Assembly (NCBI GenBank): GCA_951799405.1
Contig: OX637353.1
Span: 6,510,001 to 6,574,000, forward strand
Direction of reading: 5' to 3'
DNA: 64,000 nt
DNA from: Agapetus fuscipes
Taxonomy: Eukaryota; Arthropoda; Insecta; Trichoptera; Glossosomatidae
Position numbers and translations under genes: made by a program. Shown piece after piece: positions 46,051 through 57,215 of this stretch (the stretch's first letter is position 1; each line of letters begins with the position of its first letter). The notes under the pieces are model-generated. The model saw nothing but the letters and a program-made list of their open reading frames with translations. It made no database searches and was not told where the DNA came from.

Positions 46051-46741
46051 GATACATGAATCGTCAAAGTTAATATATCTTTGCATGTGAATTAATAGTG
46101 AAGGCAAATCTTAAGAAACTCTAGTGAAAGGGCGGCAGAGCTACAGTTACAGTTCAATCAAAACCATTGAGAAATAACATAGAGGAGCAGAAGCTTAATT
46201 ACTGCACTGATACATTATATAGCCCACATTTCGCTGCCTTAGTTCTTGTTTGCCGTATAGACCATTCAGCTAATTTTACATGAGCAATGTTTGCATGTGT
46301 ACTGGACCAATGTGTCTGATGAAAACAGGAAATTGATTTAAAAAATATTTAAAACAACTCTCACATTATCGAGTTTTACGATTTTTATTAGCTCAGATTG
46401 TGTAGAATTTGATTTTTAAGACAACTGCAATAAAAAGTCACGTTTGACAGAATTGGTCTATACGGCAAACAAGAACTGGGGGAGCGATTTGTCTCAGTCC
46501 TGTCAAACTTGCAGGGGTGCAGTCATACAAAATAAGGCCATTTTGTCCAAATGCATTTTATCTTTCGACACCTTATTATAACGCATGCCATAATGTTTTA
46601 AAATAATGCCTTTTTCCTTGTAAATTCATCAATTTTAGCGATCACAATATTTAAAACGCGTGTTATCTGTCAACTGTCAGCCATTATAATTCGCAATAGT
46701 ACCAACATTCCAGGAACATTTTTACATACGCCATTATGGGT

Positions 46742-46856
46742 TGAAAAAATCATAAACCTTTACCAATGACCGCTCACCAAAGGTCCATCCAGCCTTAAAG
46801 CAACTGGGTCTTACTTGAGAATTGGCGCTTTGTAGCGACGACGACCAAGCTCGTAA
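46742..46856 (+). mobile_element. SINE family B fragment joined to SINE A
   Basis: Contains acctttaccaatgaccgctc, ccagccttaaagcaactggg and tcttacttgagaattggcgc, ending gaccaagctcgtaaaa. It abuts the tRNA-like head of a SINE-A copy without a gap. Confidence 0.6.
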
Positions 46857-47135
46857 AATGGTCGATAGCTCAATTGGTAGAATGCTTGCATTACATGCCG
46901 AGAGCAAAGGTTCGATTTCAAGGTTTACTCAGCCTTCACAAGAAATGAGAACCAGCCCCCGGGAGCTGGGAAACCCCCACTTCAATTGAAAGTGGTTGGT
47001 GTGAGGTCGGCCTCCTTACCTACCCGTAAAAATAAAAAGGTCCCGAATCGCCACATGCGACCCCTTCGGGGATAACGCAGGCAAGAAGTTACGCTATCCT
47101 ATGTGTAGCTTAGTTGCGTTTTGCGTTGCCCGAGT
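46857..47135 (+). mobile_element. tRNA-derived SINE, family A copy 5
   Basis: The head (46858-46922) reads ggtcgatagctcaattggta and aaggttcgatttc. A deletion then removes the block around the ttttggtgttt segment. The remainder follows the family: ctcagccttcacaagaaatg, ctccttacctacccgtaaaa and ccacatgcgaccccttcggg, ending gttacgctatcctatgtgtagc. Confidence 0.75.
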
Positions 47136-47644
47136 TTTTTTGTACACATTGAAATGCAACTGTGAAGTTCTTTGTTCTCTTTCTCACTAATGACCATTTT
47201 CGTAAGTAGGTAAGTTTAACCAGATATTCAATGTCTATTTTCGTTCAAATAATTTCTAGTCCACAGATATTATAAGTCAATGATCAAGCCTCTGAATAAT
47301 AATTATTCCTAAGCTCGTATCGGTCAAAGGTGCACATTTGTGCTTCTGACAGCTGCCGCTCTGTTGCGAACATTGTTTCTTGCCCACTGACTCGGATATC
47401 TTTACTTATTCAAGACTTATCTCGCTTGTAGCATCTTGCTCCTTGGAAGCGCAAACTGACTGGACGGACAAATCCAAGCCATGTCTCGTAGTTTGGCAGA
47501 GATAACAAGCAGTGCGCCTACTTGCAAACTAATTCATCAATGCGAAGTTATAGTTACAAAATGGCCACAGCTTTAGCTTTTGTTGTGACATTCAATTAAA
47601 TGAAAGGAATGGAAATAAATAAAACAAATGTGTTTTCCATTATA

Positions 47645-47795
47645 TTTTTTAGTGTTAATTTATTTATACAGTGAAAGTCCTTTTTAATTATTTAAAAATT
47701 CAAATGGATAAAAATAGAGTTTTGATTCACTTATTTTTTTTTTTGTGCTCGAACATTTTCGCCCAATGAGAATCTTCAGGAGCAGAATAGTTACA
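47645..47795 (-). mobile_element. Penelope-like 3' end, family P copy 7
   Basis: On the minus strand: CTGAAGA, T, TCTCATTGGGC, GAAA, then atgttcgagcac, an A run, aataagtgaatcaaaac, and aaaaaggactttcactgtat. It is the fullest copy of this 3' end and shows the order hammerhead-like core, poly(A), conserved end. Stem II is weak. Confidence 0.55.
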
Positions 47796-48206
47796 CATAT
47801 TGAAAAAAAAAATTTCAAAACAAAAACAAAAATTCATAGACAAAAATTTAACAGAAATATAAAATTCAAAATGTGTTATAGCTGGGTATAATGAAATAAA
47901 ATGTGTTTTCCGATTACAATAGTCAAATGAATACGAAAGAGTCGAGATCCAGAATTGCAACAAAATATTTGAGTACTTATATAATTTGAAAAATGCTTTC
48001 AAAAGAACGAGTGATGATCTTTTCAAATATTCTTCGTGATTCGGTTTTTCAAAATTTTCTGAATATAAAGGAAAAGTGTATTCAACGGTTAAAATGTAAC
48101 AAACTTCTTATAACTTTGGTTAAAAATCTCTCACTACAGTTTGAAAAATTTGACCACACGTTTGCATCTTCACCTTTCTTAAAATAGATTTGATGAGAGG
48201 AATGCA

Positions 48207-48453
48207 TATTCCTTGACTTATAGGTTGGTATGAGGCTGACCACCCATACTGTAAAAAATGGTTCACTTTGCCAATGTCACCCCTGTTTCAGGGAAGGTCG
48301 GCAAAAATTGTGGGGCTTATGTTCATTTGAGGTTTGGATTTTATTTGTAAGTACACATTCAGCATTTGTAAGCGCGAACTACACTTGTTGGTTTGTGGGC
48401 ATACATCTAAGAGCTTTAAATGAATATATCCTTGCAACTTAGATTATAGATTA
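48207..48453 (+). mobile_element. GATTA-tailed LINE 3' UTR copy
   Basis: Complete unit starting ttccttgacttataggttgg and ending ccttgcaacttagattatag. Same subtype as 36543 (aggtcggcaaaa; gtaagtacacattcagca). Confidence 0.8.
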
Positions 48454-48462
48454 TTATTATAG

Positions 48463-48509
48463 AATGCAATTCACCAACCAATTTTGTCTGACCAGAAACA
48501 GGTATTAAA
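48463..48509 (-). mobile_element. SINE family C fragment
   Basis: agaatgcaattcaccaacca and attttgtctgaccagaaac match a short part of the SINE-C body at 16723 and 54410. Too short for a firm limit. Confidence 0.35.
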
Positions 48510-48541
48510 GTTATCAATCAATAGTTCATTATTTATCATTA

Positions 48542-48640
48542 GAATCTAATCTTATCTAATCTAATCTAAGTTGCAAAGATATGTTACATTGGAGATTCAC
48601 ATTACATGCATTCTCACAACCAGACATGTACAAGTTCGAA
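48542..48640 (-). mobile_element. GATTA-tailed LINE 3' end, severely truncated
   Basis: Tail ctaatctaatctaagttgc and the last ~80 bp of the 3' UTR (ttggagattcacattacatg, ctcacaaccagacatgtaca). It lies tail-to-tail with the copy at 48207. Confidence 0.75.
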
Positions 48641-48894
48641 ACTTTATAAAAAATCTTATTTTCACTTACAAACATTTTTTTGGTTCCACACAGACGTACG
48701 TACCTAGATGGCACGCAGCTACTCATAACATTATCGCACTACTTAAATCAGAAACGCAAAGAGAAATAAAGTGATTGTTCGTGCATATTTCATACTCTTA
48801 CCTGGGCCTCGTTAATTTCAGAGCAAGTTACGTGCTGTATGGAATTGTAGCTCCCACCTAAGGTAAATTTCATCCGGCCAGTACGCCTAGAATA

Positions 48895-49032
48895 GAACTT
48901 TACTCTTAACACAACCACTACGTTAAAACGAAAATGCATTCAAAGTTAAATGCTCTGTTGGAGTGCTATTAAAGTTTACATATTTTATTGGGGAAACGCT
49001 TTGGTTGAGTTGAAACTCTACTTGGGGTGTAG
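48895..49032. repeat. Palindromic MITE-like element, family Q copy 4
   Basis: Left arm cttaacacaaccactacgtt. Right arm gaaacgctttggttgagttg and ctctacttggggtgtag. Inner region has gaggtgct-like gttggagtgctattaaagtt, consistent with the other copies. Confidence 0.5.
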
Positions 49033-49039
49033 TAAGTAA

Positions 49040-50095
49040 AAGTCGTGGGGACCGCCGCAAGTGAGACGAGTGGCGGTATTTTAATTCCTTATCTGAACGT
49101 TCGTTATAGCAAGGCAAAGCCAACATCAGGGAAGCAAATTGTGGGTTTGTGTTATGTTTTCATAACGTGAATAAAAAAATAAGCTTTCATAGACAGCTTT
49201 ATGATTGGTTTGAGCATTTGCAAAATTTTAACAGTGCCATTAACAAAACATTTGATTTATAGCTGATCCACGGATCATCGATTTCACCGTTGAATGCGGA
49301 TGAGCCACGGTTTTGCTGTTTAAGAATAATTCCTTAAGTCTGTAGTAATCTACAAATAAAAGTTTCGGATTGATTGAATTAAATGTTTTTTGTAAAGTAT
49401 GTACATGATTAACTATGTCACATTACTCCATACTTGATGATTAAAATCTTGCAATGTCGTCTCTATTTATTTATACCTTTTTATGTCTTTAACTTTTAAA
49501 ATAAGAGTTTTTTAAATACATGGCTCAATTGTAAGCGCAAAAGTAAATAAATTTGTAATGTCACATTTTAATTACAAAGGAAAAATATTTAGTCTACAAT
49601 TGAGTATTTTCCTCAGCACAGTGCACACGCTTGTATTGTATTCTTTAATTAGTAATTGATTAATTATTTTTATTTTATCAATTAAAATGTTGTTATTCCC
49701 ATTTGAAATTTTTGTTTAATTTATTAATGATAACAACCCGTTTTTTGCATTTTATTTTTTCATGGGGCTTTTTTGGAAAAACGTTGAGTTACCCTGATGG
49801 TTAGAAATTTTAAAGGGGTTGGACTAAAAAACAGGCGTCGGGAAATGCGCAGCGAATGTGTACATGTGTGTGTTTGTGCGTATGTGTGTGAGTGTACATT
49901 ATTGGACCTCAGAGGAACTCATTTTTTATTCGCGGGAAGTGGTCAAGAATCCTACGTACCTTGTCCCAAAATTACTATTATTTTACTGAATTTTTTTTAA
50001 TTTGCTCAGCAATTTAATGTAAGTGAGTGAATTCTAAAAACTGTACACATTAAAGTAAAAATTAAAATGAAATTAATCAGGTCATGGGACATACT
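49040..50095. other. AT-rich stretch without recognised genes
   Basis: A (TG)n-like stretch occurs at about 49857-49900 (gtgtacatgtgtgtgtttgtg). Nothing else is supported. Confidence 0.4.
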
Positions 50096-50117
50096 GCGTT
50101 TTAGAAATTATTATGGA

Positions 50118-50548
50118 ATGAAGTATGATGAAAGAAGTATGTAAGGACAGAAAGAAATGGCGGTTGATCTGTAATGTTGGCGGCTAGGGTTTATTAAATT
50201 GGAATTTGTTTTTATTTGTAAATGGATATTTTGTATTTGGATTTTATTATTTAGTGATGTATAAAATGTAATTTGTCGTGTGTGTGTGTTCCTTGACTTA
50301 TAGGTTGGTATGCGGCTGACCACCCATGCTGTAAAAATGGTTCACTTTGCCAATGTCACCCCTGTCTCAGGGAAGGACGGCAAGAGTTGCAGGGTGTATG
50401 TCCATTTGAGATTTGGTTTTTATGTTGTAGGTTCACATGAGGCATGTGCAAGCGCGAACTTGTACGTGTCTGGTTGTGAGAATGCATGTAATGTGAATCT
50501 CCAATGTAACATATTTTTGCAACTTAGATTAGATTAGATTAGATTAGA
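50118..50548 (+). mobile_element. GATTA-tailed LINE 3' end with ORF stub, reference copy
   Basis: This is the copy that explains the others. At 50118-50175 the frame reads MMKEVCKDRKKWRLICNVGG followed by TAG. Then come ~110 bp of A/T-rich 3' UTR, the ttccttgacttataggttgg unit from 50289 and a tail of GATTA units (50526-50547). The ORF stub is similar to EMKEVCTDRK at 616-645, which follows an RWLGHLERM block, so the full element should encode a reverse transcriptase with that C-terminus. Only the last ~20 codons survive here. Confidence 0.8.
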
Positions 50549-50969
50549 AGTATTTTTAGATGTCAGAATATGTAGACAGATTTACTTTTGGAAAATAAGT
50601 TAGAACGAGTGATTTTTGTTTTACTTGAAAAAATATGAAAAAACAAGTTTATTATCGTAGGTCCATTATTGTCATCTCAAATGTGTACCTAACTGTAATA
50701 GTAGGACTTTTGGAATGTTTACCTAATTAAATTAATTACAACTCACAAATCTACTTGAATATGTGGTGTTTTAATGACAATAAACTCACAATAATAAAAT
50801 TGAAATAAGCCTCTATACTGGCGCGAATAAATAAGAGTGAAAACCACAGGTGAAAACAAAATAAATTCTTTAATTTATTTTTAAAAATGTACCTACTGAA
50901 TTCGCTCTGAGAACGGTGTGTGTGAAACGTATGTGTGGTTTGGATTCCCGTCTAATTTATGTGTTGTCC

Positions 50970-50995
50970 CGCCAAAAACTTATTTTTGGCGGCAA
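50970..50995. promoter_or_regulatory. Perfect inverted E2F-like pair
   Basis: CCGCCAAAAA and TTTTTGGCGG are perfect inverted copies separated by ctta. Each arm resembles an E2F/DP site. It lies in a moderate-GC patch (50930-51060). It could also be a chance hairpin. Confidence 0.3.
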
Positions 50996-51663
50996 CTTTT
51001 ACATGCGGCTAAGGGATGGCGAATGGAAGGGAGGCTTGGAGGGCTATTATTGTTTTAGGCTACCTGCCACTGAAAAGTGAGAGATTAAAGTTTTGTTTGA
51101 ATTTTGCACTCTAACGTGTGAATGCATTTTAATTTCAAAATTATTTCGTTATTAAAAATGACAACGAGTATTTTTTTTTCTCAAATGTTTTACACTTTTT
51201 TTGGCGATCTAAATATTTTATTTTAGAACTCTATTTTATAAAATAAAACCAAAGCAATAAAGTTGTTCTATAATCTTAAAAAAAAAAAATTAAAAAAAAA
51301 ACAAGTAATTTACTAAGAAAGAGATACTACATACTTTTGCACTAACGTGGTTTCGAACGATTACACAGTCAATTTAAAACAACCATTTGAAAGTTGTTCA
51401 AATTTTTTGTTTGCCTTACATTATGTATTGTTGAACAAAAAGAGATTCATTATTTACAAGCAGATCGAAATGAAAAATAAAAAATAGAGAGGCAGTGTGA
51501 AGATAAATACTTCCCAGCCCGTTGTTCTGTTTTCGCTTGAAAGACTTCATGACGCCTCTGCCCGTTTGTATTCAGCTATATGTTCGGTACTTTCTATGGA
51601 TATTAAGCATTTTTCTATGTATAGTACATTTGCTTGTTTGTGGTGGACGTGGCGTTAAATACA

Positions 51664-51812
51664 GTACAGCTTTTGCGTTTGAACTCAACCCATGTGTTCC
51701 AAAAAATGTACGGAAAGTAAAACTGCATTTCTAGTAAGCGTTTTAGTTTTTTTTACTTTTTTGTAAAACGAGATGGTTGAGTTTGAACGTGAAGTTTTAT
51801 ACTTGGGGTAAA
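51664..51812. repeat. Palindromic MITE-like element, family Q copy 5
   Basis: Left arm gcgtttgaactcaacccatg. Right arm gatggttgagtttgaacgtg and ttttatacttggggt. Inner gaaagtaaaactgc and aagcgttttagttt pair. Among the copies it best shows the full outer arm. Confidence 0.6.
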
Positions 51813-52017
51813 GTCTCTACAACCACAAAGTATTCGCAAATCAAAGAGGCCCGCGAAAGGAGGTTATTAAAAAAATCTTTGTCCTCATTCACAATGGTGG
51901 CGACGCTGTGCGAGATTTACGGACAAAGCAGTAACTAACTGTTGCTTGCACGTGGGTAAAAACGAATGTGTTTATAATGCATTTTTTCTAATTTTGATTA
52001 GTAGCATAATGGGGCTA

Positions 52018-52241
52018 TTCTAATCTAATCTAAGTTGCAAAGATATGTTACATTGGAGATTCACATTACATGCATTCTCACAACCAGACATGTACAAGTT
52101 CGCCTCATGTGAGCCTACAACATAAAAACCAAATCTCTGCAACTCTTGCCGTCCTTCCCTGTAACAGGGGTGACATTGGCAAAGTGAACCATTTTTACAG
52201 CATGGGTGGTCAGCCGCATACCAACCTATAAGTCAAGGAAC
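52018..52241 (-). mobile_element. GATTA-tailed LINE 3' UTR, minus copy with internal deletions
   Basis: From ttccttgacttataggttgg to gcaacttagattagattag on the minus strand. It lacks the catgcaagcgcg block and the atgtccatttg block found at 50400-50460. The rest is nearly identical to 42398 and 50118. Confidence 0.85.
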
Positions 52242-52379
52242 ATACACGTTACTACATACTTATATTAATATTAATACATATGTACTATTCAATCCATAAT
52301 ATCCATGCAAAGCATTGATCCAAAGCAAGTCCATGTCTCATTCATACTTTGTAATGCAAAAAAAAAAAACGATGATTCA

Positions 52380-52465
52380 TGGATCAGCGAAGGGTCAAAA
52401 TTAATGTATTGTAATAATATAAACAACAATACAATGGACTTTCACTGTGTTTACAGAAATATCAT
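52380..52465 (+). mobile_element. Penelope-like 3' end, family P copy 8
   Basis: Ends acaatggactttcactgtgt followed by ttacagaaatatc. Upstream is A/T-rich and its limit is unclear. Confidence 0.35.
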
Positions 52466-52469
52466 TATA

Positions 52470-53735
52470 TAATGAAACATATATGTTAAAAGATTATTAA
52501 ATCTAACTTTGGACTTCAAAGTTTCGAGCCATAATTAAAAAAAAATCTAAAATACTTCATTTATCATATCAATATATATATTTAAAACAGCACTAAAGTA
52601 ACGTAGAACATCATTACATTAGTGAGTATTCAAAACAGGTGTGTATGTAAAAAAAAAATAATGTACATTATCCTTTTAAATATTTCAGGACAATTTTGTC
52701 TTTTAATTGATATTGTGATTTTTCATGCTTGCATTTTTCTTACATACCTAAATTACAGATATCGAATTAGGTGAAAATTAAAATACTGTTAAGATACAAA
52801 TAACGTCTTGCAATATTTTTAAATGCGTCATCAATTATTTAAAATTTAAAAATAAAACAATAAACTGTCTTCTCATTTTCAGAGATAAAAGGAGACGCTC
52901 ATGAGTTCGCGGATGTTCTTTTGAGTGAGGGTTGGGGAAGGAGAAGGAAGTCAGAGGGGGAAGAGGAAAAAATGAGGGGAGAGGCGACAAATAATCAAGA
53001 GGTACATGCACCTACATACACCTGCAATATGTTATAGATTGGTACATCCCCATATTGACAGAAACACAGGTGAGAGATTAAAGAATATGTCCAAAGTTTT
53101 TTTGAAAAAAAAAAAAAATAATAATCAACCTGAAAGCGCGATTGTTAAGAAAGGTGTTACTGAAAAAGATCCCCGCCAACATCTTGGATTTGTCCTCCGA
53201 ATGTTCAATAAAATAAAAGTTGTTTTTTTAATATAAACAAACATTCTTTCTTAAGAACGTGGTTCACCAAGCACGTGAACAAGGTTAAGTAATTCTATTT
53301 TAAAATTTTCTCTTTTTTTTTTGCGGCACTACAACAAGTGTCATAGACCCCTAGAGTCTCTAAAATCTAGAGTCCACCGCACAGGGCTTAAAAAATACTT
53401 TTTTTGTCATTAATGTTGCTTATAGGTGCCTTTATCGTATGCTCGTCATTATACTACGTCAGGAGCATGAAAAACTAGTTATATGATTTAAGCCCAAAGA
53501 TAATGTATTTTTATGCAATTTGATTGGTAAAGTATACATAAAATTAGACATTAAGAAAAATAAAAGATCCGTTGATTTTCTTCACTCGTTTTGAAAATAA
53601 AAACTCAGATATTTATGGAACTCCTTGTTGGAATAGTAATACCTGTGCTTTCTTTGATATTAAAAAAGCTACAACACCTTGATTAGGGGCGGGAATTAAA
53701 AATGTAAATGATGATTGTGAGGCCTGTACCTTGGC
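52470..53735. other. AT-rich stretch without recognised genes
   Basis: A purine-rich patch at about 52880-52990 (gagggttggggaaggagaag) stands out. No gene or repeat is recognised. Confidence 0.4.
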
Positions 53736-53741
53736 ATCAAA

Positions 53742-53882
53742 CTTTAGGTGTAAACTCAACCTTAGCGTTAACAAAAATATGCTTAGCAACTCAAACTCTT
53801 GCAAGTGGTAATGTTTTGATCTTCATGCATTTTTGTGAACTCTGCTGTTGAGTTTTGACGTAAAGTTTTGTACTGTTGATAC
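53742..53882. repeat. Palindromic MITE-like element, family Q copy 6
   Basis: Left arm gtgtaaactcaaccttagcg plus ttaacaaaaatatgc. Right arm gcatttttgtgaactctgct plus gttgagttttgacg, then aagttttgtac. Arms pair over ~34 bases with several mismatches. Confidence 0.55.
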
Positions 53883-54235
53883 TGAAGATGAGGCGTTGTA
53901 AAGACAAAGGTGAGCGCTGTTATGGGCGCCTACTGAAAAATAATGAAAAAACGCCCTCTCTGGAAATTATAAATTAACAAGTGACAGCAACGCTCTGCAA
54001 AAAAAGTATTTATTTAAAAATATATCCCGATTAAAATATTTTTTTGAATAAAATGACGATAACAGTTTAAAATGAACGTTTTGTAAAATATGTTTAAGTT
54101 TAAATTAACAAAATCATATGGATTTTCGAGATGATTAAAAAAAAAAACCTTTTTGAAATAAAATGAAAAAGCCTTTTAGTGTGTGATACATAATTTTTTG
54201 GACTTGTAAATAAAAGGAGCAAAACAAACTTGGTT

Positions 54236-54733
54236 CTTATCTAATCTAATCTATGTTGCAAATATACCTATGTACCTAATATTGGGGATTCACATTATAC
54301 GCTTTTTCCAAGCAAACACGTATAAGTTCGCGTTTGTAGGTACATGCCGCATGTGAAGTTTTTTTTTTTTTTTGTTTTTTTTTTTTTTTAAATAGATTTG
54401 TGGAAAGGAATACAATCCACCAACCTATTTTACCTGGCCAGTTGTCTTCATGCGAAAGCAGAAGCTTGTGTGCATGCAACGGCATCTGTTGAACCAGGGT
54501 CGAAGCTATCGTCGCGGGATTCGAACCAGCGTTATCCGGTTCCAAATAACCTGTCTTGATCCCCGCGGCTATAACACCGACTACAACATAAAAATTAAAA
54601 AACCCAAACCTCAAATGAACATACACCTTACAACTCTTGCCAACCTTCCCTGAAACAGGGGTGACATTGGCAAAGTGAACCATTTTCTACAGCATGGGTG
54701 GTCAGCCACATACCCACCTATAAGCCAAGGAAC
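54236..54733 (-). mobile_element. GATTA-tailed LINE 3' UTR split by SINE C
   Basis: The tail half (54236-54356) and head half (54581-54733) are one LINE copy with a SINE-C inserted between catgtgaa and ctacaaca. Both halves align with the copy at 42398. Confidence 0.8.
54357..54580 (-). mobile_element. tRNA-derived SINE, family C, fullest copy
   Basis: On the minus strand a tRNA-like head (about 54580-54500) has TAGCCGCGGGG as an A-box-like block and GGTTCGAATCCC as B box. The body contains cacacaagcttctgctttcg and gaagacaactggccagg, and a poly(A) lies at 54391-54359 (with one break). No clear target duplication was found. Confidence 0.75.
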
Positions 54734-55295
54734 TGCTTCGAAATACTTTTTTTGTAAAATAATGATGTAAGTAAGATGCACATGAGCTGTGACGTATTTG
54801 TACGAAATTAAGCTGGAATATTCATGAGGCAAGTTTTCTGCAGGCACATGAAAAAAACGAGGGTATGAGAATGGGTGCGAGATACTCTTCCCATGCCACA
54901 AGATTCTGTCTTGAAGCTAGTTCAAATTATAATCACGCTGAAACAATGGCTCCGTGTGAACTCGACGCTCATTATTTTTACGATGCAGAAAGTAATTATT
55001 ATTCAGAGTTGAAAAATGCCTGCAGATAGGAAGAGGCTCTGCCGGGGTGGGAGGAGGTATACCGGGCAAGGGTAGGTGGACTAAATAAGAGGAGTGTGGA
55101 GGGAAATACTATTTTATCACGTCTTCGTACGCTAAAGAGAAGGCGTGCCCTCGTGGATGGATTGAAGAAAAAATAGAAGATGGAATCCTATTAAATTTTG
55201 AAAAAAAACTGAAAGAACTTGAGAAAAGGATTTAAAATGATTTTCTATGAAATGTTAGATTATTTTCCTCAAAAAAATAATGAATCGTATAATCT

Positions 55296-55512
55296 ATAAT
55301 GTCAGTTGCAATGTTATTATATTAATATTCAAAACTCATGTCAAATGCATGCCCACAAACAGACATATGTAGGTTCGCGCTTACAAATGCTGAATGTGTA
55401 CTGACAAATTAAAATCCAAACCTCAAATGAATATAATACACCCTGCAACTTTTGCCGACCTTCCCTGAAACAGGGGTGATATTAGCAAAGTGCCTATAAG
55501 TCAAGGAATAGC
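55296..55512 (-). mobile_element. GATTA-tailed LINE 3' UTR, minus copy with deletion
   Basis: Reads attccttgacttatagg, then directly cactttgctaatatcacccc, so the cataccaacc-to-ttttacag block is deleted. It continues through gaaggtcggcaaaagttgca to the aatattaatataat end. The tail has decayed. Confidence 0.7.
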
Positions 55513-55514
55513 GT

Positions 55515-57215
55515 AGAATTGCAAAAATACATTTTAGGTAATTAATGCAAGTTGCCAGCCCTCAGTTATGGAATGGATGACTACACAGGCTAAGGGGTGT
55601 GAAGTCATATTATTCAATTATTATATTTGTAAATATTTATTTTGCCACGATGAATGAAAAATAAAATTTCAAGAAATTAATAAATTCAATGAAAAGTAGT
55701 TGAAAAAGAAAATAATATACTCCCACTTTAATAATAACTATTTTCATTTAAAGATATATTTTTGTTCAGAAAAAGGAGAAAAAATACTTACTAGAAATAA
55801 AATACAGAGGAAACACAAGAATTCGTCTCCTGAATTTTAAATTAAAAATCATTCATTCGGTATTCTATAAAAGCTTTTAGTGTTCGTCTGAACCAAAAAA
55901 GGTTTTTTTTTGGGAAAAATAAAACAGAAATAAATCTATTTTCCTGAAAGTTATTTTGAAAATAAAATAAAAGTTAGGATCACCATACACATTTTGAAAA
56001 TCGTCTAGAAAAAACAAGAAATAATGCGAGTCGTTTTGTTGGGTAAACAGAAGATTGAGCCCGAAAACGGCTGAATATTTTTTCAGCTTAAAAAGCCAAT
56101 TTATGAAATTCTGGATACAACAATACCGCCCGCGTGTCGACGCTCACAGATTTCATGGAAGCTTCAGCTGTAGCCGAGTATGAAACATTACGCGTAAACC
56201 CACCCACAGCTTTGTATAAAAATACATTGAAACAAAAACGTTCTCTGGAGGCACTGACTCGTTTTCCATTCGTAATTTTTAACGCAATGATTGAGTGTAA
56301 ACGTATAGTTTAATACTTGGAGTGCTGCGCAATCCAAAATGATGGCGCAAACAAAACAGGGCAAACTGAAAAGAAAATATTTGTTGAAAAATCAGCGCTA
56401 TATCGAAGAAAAATATTTCCCATATGCGTATTTGGATTTTTGAAGTTTCCGTAAATAAAGATGACTTTGTTTTGTTTAATTTTGATGTTCATTTCTGAAT
56501 GATTTGATTGAATTAACAGATGCAATTGAAGCTCTGAAGTTGCCACACGTAGCAGTGAAACATGAATGAAAGTGAGCTCTGAAAATTTAATCGTTTATAG
56601 TACACCGACACGATTTTTTCTAAATTAGTGCCTAACGAATGTATGGTATTCAATGTTTTAAACTAGTACTTTTCATTTTATATATAAAACTTATTGTAAA
56701 ACATCTTTAAAAAATTGTAAAAACAACAATTATGGAGCTTTTAAATGCTTATGCTTCAAAATAATATAACAAATAAAGCATATACGTAAGTAGAAAAATA
56801 TCTGCAAGGAAACTGGTTATTATTATACTCGTAAATTTCAAAGAAGGTTTCAGGTGGGGTTTTTTATGCTAAAATACATAAATTATTCATGCTAAGAAAA
56901 AAAACAAAAACATTTCCAATACATTAAATACTAGAACCTTAAAAAAACAAATACAAATTATTGAGTATTATTTATTGCACATTTTCGTTGTAAAAGGGTT
57001 GCAGAAAGGTCTAATGAAGTACTGAGATTTTTGCTCCCTTGTGATTCTGGCCTGCGGGGTATTTTACATTTGAATATTCAAAAATCTCATTAACCGCTTA
57101 AAATAATTTTACCGAAATGAAAAGTTAAAAGACACACACCTGCTGAGAGTTTTCTTCTTCTTTATGTGCTCCATCGTGTGTCTACGACGTTGGCGATCAC
57201 CTCAGCGAATATGTA
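55515..57215. other. AT-rich left flank of the LTR element
   Basis: Apart from the palindromic element at 56195, no gene or repeat is recognised. The last bases before the LTR are gaatatgta, which do not match the right flank (gtttttaat). Confidence 0.4.
56195..56325. repeat. Palindromic MITE-like element, family Q copy 7
   Basis: The right arm is clear: ttaacgcaatgattgagtgt, aaacgtatagtttaatactt and ggagtg. The inner gaggcactgactcgttttcc resembles the gaggcgct block. The left arm is mostly lost. Confidence 0.4.
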
